64,000 nucleotides of DNA from Phanerodontia chrysosporium (Eukaryota > Basidiomycota > Agaricomycetes > Polyporales > Phanerochaetaceae): the NCBI GenBank assembly GCA_001910725.1, contig MJGA01000030.1, forward strand, positions 233,501 through 297,500. Direction: 5' to 3'. The notes below the pieces were generated by a model, which made no database searches, was not told where the DNA came from, and saw only the letters and a list, made by a program, of their open reading frames with translations. Positions 20,104 through 31,207 of this stretch are shown here, in pieces. The position numbers and the translations under genes are program-made. Every line of letters begins with the position of its first letter. Within the stretch, counting starts at the first letter, position 1.

Positions 20104-20797
20104 TATCACAGATGTGACAGCACAGCCCTATTTTTCACCGATTTTTGGCTATTTTCCTCGATTAATCCAACGGGCGAGCAGCCCTCGCGCTGTCTGGAGT
20201 CCTAGCTGCCCACACTCAGCACCTGGCCACTCAGCGCCAGCACCCTGATGGCGCATCATCCCTAGACACCAGTGCATCCCGCTGCACACTCAGACATTGC
20301 CTGGATCACCGGTCTGCCCTGCAACCGGTTTCCTGGATCACCGAAGCGGCACTGTCATCCCTGATGACTCCCTTCGCCGAGATACGCCGAGCTGATCATT
20401 CTAATGATACAGCCTCGGTCTGATGCAGCCTCGAGACACTGCCAGCTGACACAGCCTCGTGACATAGCCCCAGCACAGCCTCGCCGCGCAGTCTGCGTCA
20501 CAGCCCTGCTGGCTATGCTGAGCACTGCCCATCAGCTTAGGTAATCGTACAGCCTGCCCTAGAGTACAGTAGTATATAAGGGTAGCTCCCCTCACTCCTG
20601 TTCGTCATCTCGACCTCTTGGTCAATATGGACAGGTAAGCCTCTGATTGTATTGTAATTATAAACACTAATGTTATCTTGGTCAATATGGACAGCTGAAT
20701 AAGTTGTGCATCGCCGCGTAACTCGCTCCGCTGCGCCTTGTCGTCATCATCCCCATCTGCCCTCCCTCGTGCAGCGTTGAGCCCTAGCTCCGCGACA
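20104..20797 (+). repeat. Solo LTR, family A (copy A3), inside copia
   Basis: 694 bp, plus orientation, flanked by the duplication GCTGC (20099-20103 and 20798-20802). TATATAAG near 20573 is the TATA box. This copy shows the paired GGTCAATATGGACAG repeats downstream of it. Confidence 0.93.
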
Positions 20798-21097
20798 GCT
20801 GCAGAAGACTCCTGATGCGTCGCCACCTGACTTTCTATATCGGAAAGCCATCAGCTCGCTAATGTATGCTGTTGTGGGCACATGATCAGATATTCCGTAC
20901 ACAATACAGACACTCAGCCAGTTCTGTGAGCAATCCTCTACTGCACACTGGACTGCGCTAAAACATGTATTGAGGTGTCTAAAGGGCACGGTGGAGTGGG
21001 GAATTATCTACAAGGTCCATGAAAGCCAGACTACACCCATCGAAGTGGTCGGATACTCAGATGCCAACTAGGGAGTCAATCTGGATGACCAAAAGTC

Positions 21098-22241
21098 TGT
21101 CATGGATGTGATGGCATAGTCTTATTTTTTTTCTTTTTTTTTTTTCTGTTCCCATGTTGGGCAACGAACCGGCTGGTCTTGGAGGCTAGCTCACCGGAAA
21201 GGGTAGATGTTAAGGACAGGATGAGGCACCAGCTCAAAACCGGACATCCAAGTGGACCGGGGGTGCATGATTGAGTGGAACGGGGTGAAAGAGGGGCCAA
21301 CCAATTGTTGCGGCTAGTTCACCCATTCCCCTGAGGTATAGACGAGCCCAGTAGGGTCAGTACTCAGATAAGTCAGGGAGAACGGTGGGTCCTAGGGTAG
21401 TAACAAAGTTGGAGGGCTGTAGAGGGGGGCCAACCAATTGTTACAGCTAGTTCACCCATTCACCTGAGGTATAGACGAGTCCATTGGTACCCGAATAGGT
21501 CAGGGGAAAGGGTGGATCCTAGGGTAGTAACAGAGTTGGAGGGCTGTAGGATCCAAGCAGCCAATCAACCTGACAGTGGCATGCTGAATGAGTGATCAGC
21601 TGCAGGTCAGGTTGATTGGGGTAGCTGCGGTTGAATTGTGGGTGCTGTGATTTGTCGTCTTTGAGGATGGGTGTGTTCAGGGGTGGAATAGCCGTGCTTT
21701 GATTAGCGATGCATGCTACAGTACACACAACAGGCTTACCTGTCCATATTGACCAAGAGGTCGAGATGATGAACAGGAGTGAGGGGAGCTACCCTTATAT
21801 ACTACTGTACTCTAGGGCAGGCTGTACGATTACCTAAGCTGATGGGCAGTGCTCAGCATAGCCAGCAGTGCTGCGATGCGGACTGCACAGCAAGGCTGTG
21901 CTGGGGCTATGTCACAAGGCTGTGTCTGAGGCTGTGTCATCAGGCTGATCAGCTCAGAGTGTCTTCAGTGAGGGGAGTCATCAGGGATGAGAGTGCCTCC
22001 TCGGGGATCCAGGGAACCAGTTCCAAGGCAGACCAGTGATCTGGGCAGTGTCTGAGCGCACAGCAAGATGTGCTGGTGTCCAGGGGTGATGCGCCATCAG
22101 AGCACTGGTGCTGAACGGCCAGATGCTGAGTGTGGGCGGCTAGGACTCCAGACAGTGTGGGGGCTGCTTGCCTGTTGGATTAATCAAGGAAAATAGCCAG
22201 AAATCGGCGAAAAATAGGGTTATGCTGTCACATCTGTGACA
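21098..22241. mobile_element. Composite insertion with inverted family A U3 ends
   Basis: The unit is flanked by the perfect duplication AAGTC (21093-21097 and 22242-22246), and copia coding resumes correctly around it (DDQKS then YVFLLGG). The left end is about 35 bp of a family A U3 terminus in plus orientation (TGTCATGGATGTGATGG). The right end (about 21733-22241) is a 5'-truncated family A LTR in minus orientation ending CATCTGTGACA. The termini are therefore inverted copies of the same LTR end. The middle 600 bp is unrelated and holds a 130-bp tandem duplication. It behaved as one integration unit. Confidence 0.8.
21294..21551. repeat. Tandem duplication of a 130-bp unit
   Basis: Two diverged copies (21294-21425 and 21426-21551) both start GGGGCCAACCAATTGTT and end GGAGGGCTGTAG. 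They lie inside the composite insertion. No coding potential is seen. Confidence 0.85.
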
Positions 22242-22492
22242 AAGTCCATATCCAAATATGTCTTCCTGCTTGGTGGCACCCCCGTCTGCTGGGCTTTACG
22301 CAAGCAGAAGTCAGTGATGCTGTCGAGCATGGAGGCCGAGTATATGGCCGACTCCACAGCTGTCTCTCAGACACTCTGGTGCCAAATACTACTGGAGGAG
22401 CTCAGATTTGCACAGCCGAACCTGACGCTACTCTATATGGACAACCAGTCAGTGTTGGTGCTCACTCAGAACACCGATACCCAGGGCCGCGC

Positions 22493-22861
22493 TGTTGATG
22501 AGCGGGTGTGAGGCCAACGCGTGGCATACGCAGGTGGGCGCGCACGTGCCTGTCAGACCCCTGACACCGTGGACCCAGAAGACTCTGTGCTGTGCGCACA
22601 GGCCGCCCCGCAACTCCTGCTTGGTAGACATGTTCTACCACACCACTCTTACGTGAGCTCACTGCTCTAGACAGCGAGCGAATATTCTAGGTAATATACG
22701 TCATTTTCTGTAATATACCTAGGCCTGTATGTAGCTACAGTATAAATACAAGCTCGAGGACGCTGTCCCTGTCGTCCTCGTCGTTCACTCGTCTTATACC
22801 TGCACGAATAAGTCCATTACTTTTGTTACACTACTACAAGTAAGTCCATCTAATTTTAACA
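22493..22861 (+). repeat. 3' LTR of the copia element
   Basis: 369 bp, TGTTGATGAG...TTTTAACA. It is diverged from 16724-17093, mostly by transitions. It directly truncates RNase H coding, so the original 3' end of pol has been lost. Confidence 0.9.
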
Positions 22862-23221
22862 AACAGCCTATGTGCTTTTTGACTATGAACATTATGTTCG
22901 ACCATACAATCGCTCGAATGCTACAATAGCGCTGCAAGGTATTCGGGGTCTCGCGACAATTATGAGGCCAGCGGACTGCACTCAGTCGATGAGATGGTCA
23001 TTGCCTGGTTGAACAGCTCGTGTTACTCGTCTCAAGCGCACGAAGTCCATGTGCGCCTTGATCCTCACGAAAAAGACAAGGAAAAAAAGAAAAACGAGCG
23101 CAAATACATCAGTTCTTTCTGCTGCTCTGCAGGGATCAGTGTATACTTCCAGACTCCTAATTGGATACAAGTCTCCGGTAATGTTACAGATTCCTTGTCT
23201 AACTAGCTATATGTGCGTCGA
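22862..23221. other. Intergenic DNA between copia and the peroxiredoxin 3' end
   Basis: No supported gene. An A-rich stretch at about 23068-23095 is the only compositional feature. Confidence 0.4.
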
Positions 23222-24034
23222 TTAGACGAACGCAATGACCTTGTCTGCGGCGGTGACGGTGAGCTCGCTCGGGACCTGCTCGACGATGACGTGCTGGATG
23301 GTCGTGCCCTCGGTGATGATGGCATAGCGCTAGTAGCGGTGTTTATTGACGCTACCTCACGAGAGATAATAGTAGAGTCTCACCTTGGAGCGAGGAGAGC
23401 CGAGCCTGCCAGAGGCATCGAACAACAGGCCTAGTGCACCGGTGAAAGCGCCCTTGTCGTCGGCGATGAAGCGAAGGGCTGGAAAGGCGGAGACCTAAGA
23501 ATCGAAGAAGGTCCAGTGGAATCATAGCACTTACGAGCCGCCTTCGGTCCAAAAGAGTCCTTCCAGGCCCTAGAGCGGCGCATACAGTCAGATATTGAAG
23601 GCAAGAAACAGGCAGGGCACGTACTTCATGACAAAGACGTCATTCACAGCAACGACATAGATGTCCTTGACGCCTTTCGCCTTGAACTGGTCGTACAGCT
23701 CGATGTACCCGGGGATCTGGCGCGTGCAGGTGCCTGTGAAAGCCCCAGGAACACCAATCTTGATGTGCAAAGCGTCAACGCCACGGTCCCGTCGTGCACA
23801 GGGGAGACAACTCACGATGACGTTCGTGCCCTCGAGGCTCTCGAAAGTAAGCTGCTGGTCGGCCGCCTCCTCCTTGACGGGGACCTTGATCGGCAGGTCG
23901 CTGCCTGCGGCGAATCGGCGCGCGCGCCGGGGCACAACAGCGGGCTACGCACCTGCGGTGACCTGAGCGGACTCGAGGAGGCTGACGGCGGCGCTGTGGG
24001 CGGCATTGGTGACGGAGGAGAGGATGGAGGCCAT
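23222..24034 (-). CDS. Peroxiredoxin, Prx5/AHP1 type
   Basis: Thiol peroxidase that reduces hydrogen peroxide and alkyl hydroperoxides with thioredoxin or glutathione. Six exons: 24034-23953, 23904-23816, 23758-23625, 23569-23535, 23478-23384, 23329-23222, totalling 543 nt (180 aa), the usual size. The peroxidatic Cys lies in IGVPGAFTGTC (exon 3), matching PGAFTPxC of the Prx5/AHP1/PMP20 group, which includes fungal allergens. Downstream blocks VAVNDVFVMKAW, PLRFIADDKGAFT and LGSPRSKRYAII are also typical. The C-terminus is not SKL-like, so a peroxisomal location is not indicated. All introns are GT-AG. The last four joins were chosen to keep the conserved blocks in frame. Confidence 0.92.
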
Positions 24035-24323
24035 GGTGGTGGGACAGAGAGAGACGAGGAGAAGGCCGATGGGCTGGGTATATCGATTGTCGTCGCACGC
24101 CTTCGCTCGCCTTCGGCCTTCCGTCCGCTCAGCGAACGCGTGACGTCACACGCTGCATTCCGACGAGAGCGATCAAGAAATGTATACACAACGGTCGGTA
24201 GACTACACAGTGCTATCGAAATACGAATAGTGAGCAACAGAGAGCGCTATTGATACAATGAAGACGCGAGGGATACAAGGGTGCCGAGACAAGTCCAGAG
24301 ATAGAGTTGCCGGGAAACTAGGC

Positions 24324-25168
24324 TTAGTGCGGGTGGATGTCCGGAGGCTGCAGTTGATCAGGTGTGTACTGTATTTCCAGACCAGGCACTGGTGGCCGAT
24401 GGAACGGGGCTCTGTCATCGGGGCACCAGTAGAGTGCATTGGGCCCATGTCCACGGCGAATTTCGATGATGAGACTGTCGAGTCTGCGCAGAGAATCGGT
24501 GCGAATCCAGCCAAGTCGTTGCAGCAAGTATGCGACAGCCCTGACCCAGTTTAGACACCCAGAACGCTGCGGGCTCAGGTTGTAATATGCAAGACCAGAG
24601 GAAGTGACCATGGATATGACATCACGTAGCGTTTTCCGCACCAGTGACGGGCAAGACACCTGCTTGAAGGTCCGTTCCGCGCGCAGTTCCGTCCGAGTTT
24701 TCCAGCTGCCACATCGTCAGCTATTCACATCATCGTTGAATACAGCACTTAGAGCTCACTTAATCTGTGCAAGGTGCGTCCATCCCGTGGCCTCGCTCCC
24801 GAACTTTTGAACATCAACCTCAACAGAGAAGCAGGATCCGGTTTCCCGTTGAAGAACGAGGACAACACGCCAGTGCAGCAACGTCCTCCCTGCAGGATCG
24901 ATGTTAGGTGGGTTAGTCGGCACACAGGCAAAGTCAAAGGAAACCACATAAGCTTCCAGCATGGCGTTGTAGCTATGACCATTCCCGGGCCGCAGACCCT
25001 GGAAGTCCTGTCGGTATCCTGGAGCCAAAGGAAATTGGGCAGCCAGAGCGTCGTTTGAGCTCCAGCCGATTCTCTGTAAAGCATAAGTATGATTCTATAG
25101 TCCGATTCATACTCGCACGGAAATCTTACTGGGTCGATTTCTTGTATATGTTTATTTCTGGGTGGCAT
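24324..25168 (-). CDS. Hypothetical protein, three exons
   Basis: Exons 25168-25130, 25073-24760 and 24705-24324 join to 735 nt (244 aa). The first intron has strong signals (GTAAGA...TTACAG), and the second joins LAQI to NWKTRTELR across GTGAGC...GGCAG. The middle exon has PGNGHSYNAMLEAYVVSFDF and HWRVVLVLQRETGSCFSVEVDVQ. The last has YYNLSPQRSGCLNWVRAVAYLL and ends His/Pro-rich. The layout faintly recalls small fungal domain-of-unknown-function families (possibly DUF7770-like), but I cannot assign it. It has no signal peptide, membrane segment or catalytic signature. Consistent splicing and conserved-looking blocks argue for a real gene. Confidence 0.55.
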
Positions 25169-26438
25169 GCTGTCGAGTTTGGCCTAAGGGTGGGACAATC
25201 TTCTGTAGCGCAGTTAGTGTGCAAATCCTGTGGCGAGATAGGTGAGGGTGTGTGTGTGTGTGTGTGCATTGGGATGTTGCGCTCACAACCTCCAGTGCAC
25301 TCGCTTTTAAACCCTGCTGCACTCGCCACGCCGGCATATCGCAGTAGTTCGTACCAGGGTTTGCACATAGCAGACGTGCTGGTGAGATGGTGGGTGCCGG
25401 ACAGAGATTCGGACATATTCAACGAAACGCAGTGCGCCGTGGCGTCACAGGGGCGACGCAGACATGAAGCCATGGCTACAGCTGTCAATCAGCACAGGAG
25501 AATGTGCATTGGTAGCAGAGAAAGGCACCCTGTGCTTCAGCAAGAGAGGCGACAGTGAGTCCAACTGTTCAACGTACCGTCGTCGCTGCGGTGCACTTGC
25601 GCCACCGCATGATACCAATATGGTGTTAAGACCGATGTTCCACTTGCTTGGTCTCCTGTATCTATGCTGAGCATGTCAGTCACATTCCTGTTCGTAGTGA
25701 TGCCAACGTACGCGCCACGTACAACGAGTTCAACCGACCTGCGACCGCGCAATTTAGCCGAAATGCACGGCTGTCCATCGACCCCTGTACTGGGAACGCA
25801 TAGCCTACGTGCAGACCGGAAATGGCCAATTCAGGCATAATGGTCCATACTGAGCATCATCTAGACGTAGCTGAGATGAGTTGCACACCGTATTCGTCTT
25901 ACCGTGGTCACCTAGCCGTGAGTAGTGTAGGTGGTACTAGCGTAATCCTGCGGCACAACCAAGTGGTAGAGGAAGATACGAGTTGTCGACCCGAGTAACT
26001 TGGCAGTATCATCGTCTGGTGCATTTCTAGGTCGTGAGCTGGTTGTTGCCGCAAAGTGCACGAGCAAAGACCAGGCATAGGCTCAGATTTGTTTACTCGC
26101 CCGATCGAACCTGGAACTTATCAGTGACGTTCGCACGCTGCCCGCGCTAACATCCTCGTTGACCTTGACCTTCAACTCCATCCATCTGAATACTCCGACA
26201 TCGACCGTGCATCGTGCACATCATCTCGCACTTCTATGAGAATACGAAAATCCTAACAACCAGAATATCATGCTCAAAGTCACCATCTGGAGCGTGTGGC
26301 GTCGGTGAGTTCTACGGTTCCGTACACCCTCGCTATTTCACCCACTAACGACTGGTATAGACTCTGTAGGTAATCTATCTTAGCATAGTATGGCTTGCGG
26401 ACCGCCTTGAGGACACTTTTTGGCGACAGCCAAAGCCT
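25169..26438. other. Intergenic DNA with a GT microsatellite
   Basis: No supported gene. A (GT)n tract lies at about 25248-25267. The rest is unique sequence with no long open frame. Confidence 0.45.
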
Positions 26439-27322
26439 ATGGTCTATTCCGTAAGTCCTCCTGGTTCCTCGTCCCCAATGGCTACACAGACACTCCCTCG
26501 CGCCAAGCCTTCGGAAGCCTCTACATGGACTCAAGAAGAGCTTCCCGCAAAGATAGCCCAATTCAGAACCTTGGAGAGCTCCTGGGCAGAGAAGCGATTC
26601 CGCGAGACAAACATCCACCAGCTCGACGGTGCCACGGTTGCGTAGTACGCCCTCAACTTCCTCCACGAGCCACCGACTGTGGAGGACGAGAAGTACGCCC
26701 TTGATCTCGTAGCGCAGGAGCCCACGATCCGGGTCCCGCGCGTAGACGCCATTGTGGAGGATCCCGTTGCACACCGTGCTCGTCATGGGACTCATCCCAG
26801 GCGAGCGGCTCGACCGCGCGTGGCCGACACTGCGCTGGTGGGCCAAGCTGCGCGTGGCCTGGACGCTGCGCAGCTATGTGCGGCAGCTGCGGCGTGTCAC
26901 GCCGCCTGACGACATGCCAGGGCCCCTGGGCACCCGCCCCAGGCTCTGCCACGGCGCGACCTTCAGGGGCGCGAGCGCCGGCCCGTTGGGACCCGCGAGA
27001 CTTCTTCGCCTACGTACGCCGCGACGTTTTCGCCGTAGAGTACGCGTGGCGGGACGTCGCGCACCTCGTTCGGGAGCACAAGCCCCTCGTCTTCACGCAT
27101 CATGACCTCAACATGCGGAACACCATCCTCGGGGATGACGGGAACGTCTGGCTCATCGACTTTGCGTGGTCCGGCCTTTATGCTGTGTACTCTGAGGCCA
27201 TGGCCATTGCAGCTCAGGAGCGTGGTGAAGAAGCCGACCATCCGTGATCGTGGAGGATACTCTGTCCCTTCATTGCAGAGCCGTTCCTTGAAGAAGTCTG
27301 GTATATTGTTCCATGGAACTAG
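26439..27322 (+). pseudogene. Decayed APH/choline-kinase-like phosphotransferase
   Basis: The kinase signature is clear. The Brenner motif THHDLNMRN (about 27097-27123) supplies catalytic Asp and Asn, and WLIDFAWSG (about 27150-27176) supplies the metal-binding Asp. This pattern marks the aminoglycoside phosphotransferase family, which is greatly expanded in agaricomycetes with mostly unknown substrates. The gene is broken: a TAG at 26643 follows DGATVA, and frames change between EDP and VLVMGLIPGERLDRAW (about 26765) and again before WDPRDFFAYVRRDVF (about 26950). A TGA at 27245 precedes a normal-looking tail (SWRILCPFIAEPF) ending at 27322. I see no introns that repair these, but some could be assembly errors. 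Confidence 0.65.
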
Positions 27323-27593
27323 ACTTAGTACCACTTGCTCATGTTGTAGGCGGCATACGCAGTAGTCTGCTCGACGTTCACATGGCAGTGTACTCAATAC
27401 CAGTTAATGCGTGTATCCTCCATGTGCACTCGACTATCCTTGGAATGAATTCCATGCAAAGAACACAGATAGCCATATCATTCGAGAGCTATGTAATCTA
27501 CAGAATACACATGTACCGCACACACATTGTGAACGCTATACGCCAAGGTCAAGTGTGCCACAGTCGAGTCTAGACCTAGATATCATCAAGACA

Positions 27594-30500
27594 CTACGAG
27601 CCCCGCGCCTCCGCCAGCGCCCTCTCGACAGGTCCACCGCCACCGCGCACCTTCCTGTGCGACACGCTCTCGCGCATGCCGAGGCCCGCCTCCTCGAGGC
27701 CCGCGAGCACACGCGTCCAGATCTCGCGCTCCGCGCCAGGCCCGCACACGCCCCGCGTGCGCACGCCGCCGTCGAGCACCGCGCGCACGGCGAACGCGAG
27801 GGGCATGCCCACGGTGCGCGCCATCGCGGACGCGCGCGCGTCGCCGTACACGACGAGCGACGCCGTGTGCACCTCCTCCTCGTGCGCAGGCGCGCACCCC
27901 GCCGCCCCCGCGGGGCGCACGACGAGCTCGTGCTGCAGCACGACGAGGTCGCGCTCGCCCGGACCGTAGCGCAGCTGCTGCGCGAGCACCGCCGCGAAGA
28001 GGTCGATCGGCGCCGCCGGTGCGCCCGGCACGGCAGTCGCGAGCGGTCGCACGCTCTCCGGGAGCAGGCCCAGCCAGGACAGCGCGTCGAGGACCTCGGT
28101 GGCTTCGGTCTCGGATAGGACGTTGAGCAGCGCCGACGCGAAGGAGGCGGAGTCGTTGGGGACGGGTGAGCCGAGCTTCGCACCAAGAACTTCGCGTGGA
28201 AGGTCGAACCAGTGCTCGAGTTTGACCTTGCGGTCCGGTTCGAGGAGGCCAATGGTCTTGAAGGAGTGCATAAGAGCGGAGAATCCGGGATACCTGGGTG
28301 TATGCAGTTAGCCCCTTGTGGAGAACCAGGGATGTCCTAGCACTTGCCGTATAGTCCCACGAACGAGTGTCCTCAAATCCTCTAACTTGCCGAGCGAGTA
28401 CACATCGGCGTAATGCAGACTGTCCCGGTTCGCAATGCCTTCTAGTTTCAGCACATCCGAGACGGGGAGGTCGGGGAAGCGCTCCTTCAGAATATTCTTC
28501 CCTTCGATCTCCTGAAGCTATTTGTCAAGCACATCAGCACTGGGCCAGCCCAATACACAAATGGTGCACTCACGTTCCCCCAGAGCTTGAACCGCGCACC
28601 ATTCAGCGCGGCGCCGAGCACGCCGCGCGGACTCCAGCTGAACTTGTACTTGAGCGGCACGCCCTCCGCGTGCTCCGGCGCGGGGAGGCCGCCGCAGAAC
28701 GACGTGAACGCAGTCACGCGCTTGCTCTCCGCCTTCAGCTTCGAGAGCAGGGAGATGGCGGAGCAGTGGTCGATGCCCGGGTCCAGGCCGATCTCGTTCA
28801 GGAGGATCACGTCTGCTGCGACGGCGCTAGCACAGCGCGTAAGTCGCGGTGGGGCGTGATAGACAGATACTCGGCATACCGGTCATGCAGCGCGCGCATC
28901 GCCGGGGAGATGTAAGACGCGGTGACGAGGTGCTTCTTGTGCTCCAGACACATCTCTGCCACCGTTGGGTGGAAAGGCACAGGCAGCAGGCTGAGGTTTC
29001 TCTGTGAGATTGCACACACATACATGGTACGTCGCAGACGGACAGACCTGACGACAAGATCCGCCTCCTTGACGAGCTCTCCCACGCGCTGGCGGTCGCC
29101 CATGTCCACCAGCACAGCGGACGCGTTGGCGTGATGCGCCGTGAGACGCTGCGCCTCGTCGAGGACGTTGCTCGCTGTATACAAACTCAGTTCTGCGCGC
29201 TGGCGATACATTCACAGACAACGCACCCACAACGAGCTCGACATCGCCATGCCTCGCGATCTCGTCCACCGCAGGGCCCGCGACCATCCCGCTCCCGAGC
29301 ATGAGGACCTTCTTCCGCGGAGGGGCGTTCGCCGCCTTGGCCCAGCCAGCCTCCGCCTGCGCCCTCCACGCGCCAAGCGGGCCGTCCTCGAGCCAACGGT
29401 GGCGCTCCGCAAGGACGCCGTCCTGGGCGACGGTGGCGCGCTCGAGCGCACGCGCGCGGCGCTGTTCCTCGGCGTCGACAAGGGGCGCGCCGCGGTAGCG
29501 CCTGACGAGCGTGCGCAGGTACGGCGCGAGCACGTCCGCAAAGTGTGCCGACGCGTCGCGCGCGAGCGCCGTGGGCAGGATGTCGACCGCCATCACCGTC
29601 ACACCGCGCAGGTGCGCAGGCAGCGTGGCCGGCCGCGCCGTGAAGAACGGCTCGCTCAGCGTCGAGTGCCGCGGCAGGAACTCGAGCCCGCCCGCGATGT
29701 CGCAGCTGATGTCCCCGACGCACGTGAAGCGTCCCGGTCCGACGCCCTGTGCCGCCTCGAGCGCGAGCCGCAGGTGCTCGTTCGTCATCGTCGGAGGATA
29801 CCCGCGCGCCCAACCTGCTCCTTGGATGAGAAGAGTGAGGTACGGGGCGATCTACAGGGCTCATATAGTCAGTAGTGGCAGAGATAAGAGCCTTACGAGA
29901 CCCTACCCTCTCGTGAAAAACAGATGTATACTGGTCTGGGTTCGCGTAGTAGTGCGAACGGTCGTACGGCTGGCCGTCCGAGCGCACAAAGTAGTCCTTT
30001 GGTAATGCGTGCACAACATAAATCTACAAATAGGCATGTGAAACAATTTCCCTGGCCACGAATCATGGTACATACCTTGTGCAAATCCGTATCTACGCTC
30101 CAGGAAGCAGACCAGTGTCAATCATAATCTGAAAACTGATGATAGTGACGAATGCCAACCTGGATCGCGGACGAGCCGCGGCAGGTCCTGTACGTCCACG
30201 CGCTGTATCGGCAGCTCGGCCAGCAGGTCTAACGCGCCTTGGGCAACATTACCTGTACTGTGACAGGACATGAGTGGATGTCAAAAGCAGGCGAAAGTCA
30301 AAAGTGTTACCCAGTCACGCATATAACCACTGGTCCAATCGATGGCGGCGTGCCCTCGGACGCAATGCGATCGCCTACTAATGCACGCAAGGCAGCTTTG
30401 AGTGTCTGGAGACAAGGATATGTGTGTGGTCGTGGCGTGCACTGCAGCACTGTTCAGCATGGCACGGTTTCGCAGCTGCACGGGTGACACGTACCAAGAA

Positions 30501-31207
30501 GGGCGAAGCAACACCCTGCTCGAGCAACGCGTGCGCAAGAGCGGCGAGGGACTCCAGAGCCCCGGCAACTGTGACGGAGGCGTGAGGTGAAACGTTGGAC
30601 GGCACGACTGCAACGCGTACCTCCTGCATACCAGCCGAATCCTACGGTCCGCTTGCCATTATCGTCTGTCAAGAGTTCGTAGTCTATGAGCGTCGGCTTC
30701 AGGGGATCTGGACGAGGCGCAGCGGGCGACGGAGGGTTCAGGAACTTTGAGAGGAGTTCCATGTTATACTCTTGCCCCTTGTGTGTATGAGAGAACATGA
30801 GGTGCGTCCGAGGCACGGTCCGTTCTGCGAGCGGTAGCGGGTCTGTAAGAACCTCGCCGAGAGGTGTCTCCTTGATCCCGACGATGATGTGCGCAGGTGA
30901 AAGAGTATCTTGGGGAACCGCCCCAGCCTACGCGGAGGGAGGTCAGGCCACAGCGCAGAGGACGGAGACCGGTACGCGCCTCTTTCAACTCCCGCATTGT
31001 GAATACTCTCCTCTCACACGGCTGGACGACGACGTTGACACCCTCCTTGGTCACCAGCTCGTGGATGGCCTCGGGGGTGAGCGGGCAGCGCCGCTCCCAG
31101 ATCCGCGCGGGGTCTTCCCTGCGGATGCCGATGGTGAGGCCGCTGCTGGAGCGTGCATGGGCCCCGCGGGCGTTGAGCAGGAACGGTGCGCGGCGGAGGA
31201 TGGTCAT
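27594..31207 (-). CDS. AASS: Bifunctional lysine-ketoglutarate reductase/saccharopine dehydrogenase
   Basis: Interconverts lysine plus 2-oxoglutarate, saccharopine, and glutamate plus aminoadipate semialdehyde. Thirteen exons: 31207-30976, 30908-30621, 30568-30495, 30405-30311, 30257-30160, 30092-30076 (17 nt), 30023-29907, 29851-29227, 29174-29048, 28990-28880, 28826-28574, 28517-28348, 28293-27594. They sum to 2,907 nt (968 aa), near the size of animal and plant fused enzymes. The N-terminal half is the reductase (TIGIRREDPARIWERRCPL, FSHTHKGQEYNMELL, GPVVICVTGTGNVAQGAL). The C-terminal half is the dehydrogenase with a Rossmann motif (KKVLMLGSGMVAGPAVDEI) and ILLNEIGLDPGIDHCSA. The N-terminus (TILRRAPFLLNARGAHARSS) could be mitochondrial. 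Intron 12 appears to be GC-AG. Yeasts encode these activities separately as LYS1 and LYS9. Confidence 0.9.

Larger units (their letters stand above)
18568..22492 (+). pseudogene. Copia Pol remnant: RT and partial RNase H, with no protease or integrase
   Basis: After A2 a Ser/Pro-rich linker runs straight into the start of copia RT (YRDALKCPD, then WDLMDLPARCKAIGCKWVY near 19010-19070). About 390 bp thus replace the roughly 2 kb that normally encodes protease and integrase. Further RT blocks are visible (YLNSQLKLTIYM near 19265, VHVGDFSLFAKT near 19495, LGYEVIHECDHRMLML near 19605). After A3 there is LQKTPDASPPDFLYRKAISS and CLKGTVEWGIIY. After the composite insert RNase H appears (YVFLLGGTPVCWALRKQKS, SSMEAEYMADS, LYMDNQSVLVL) and is cut short at the 3' LTR. 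Several stops and shifts are present, so it is non-functional. Confidence 0.85.
16724..22861 (+). mobile_element. Degenerate Ty1/copia retrotransposon carrying nested insertions
   Basis: LTRs at 16724-17093 and 22493-22861 both begin TGTTGATGAG and end TTTTAACA. They differ at many sites, mostly transitions, so the insertion is old. The interior keeps a UBN2-type Gag, a CCHC knuckle, copia RT blocks and part of RNase H. Protease and integrase are missing. Insertions with 5-bp duplications interrupt it at 17938-18567, 19661-20004, 20104-20797 and 21098-22241. The flanks show no target duplication, so at least one end has been rearranged. Confidence 0.9.

Noticed and set aside
22862..23020. An open frame after the copia 3' LTR as the missing 3' part of the truncated host gene
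   Set aside because: It has no splice acceptor, no target duplication linking it to 16723, and no recognisable continuation of the peptide.
23494..23494. A splice acceptor (TTCTTAG) before VSAFPALRF in the peroxiredoxin gene
   Set aside because: It puts the following exon out of frame; the acceptor CCAG ending at 23479 restores PLRFIADD and the whole CDS sums to a multiple of three.
27594..28252. Long Arg-rich open frames on both strands over the last AASS exon
   Set aside because: They are shadow frames in very GC-rich coding sequence with no motifs; the dehydrogenase frame is the conserved one.
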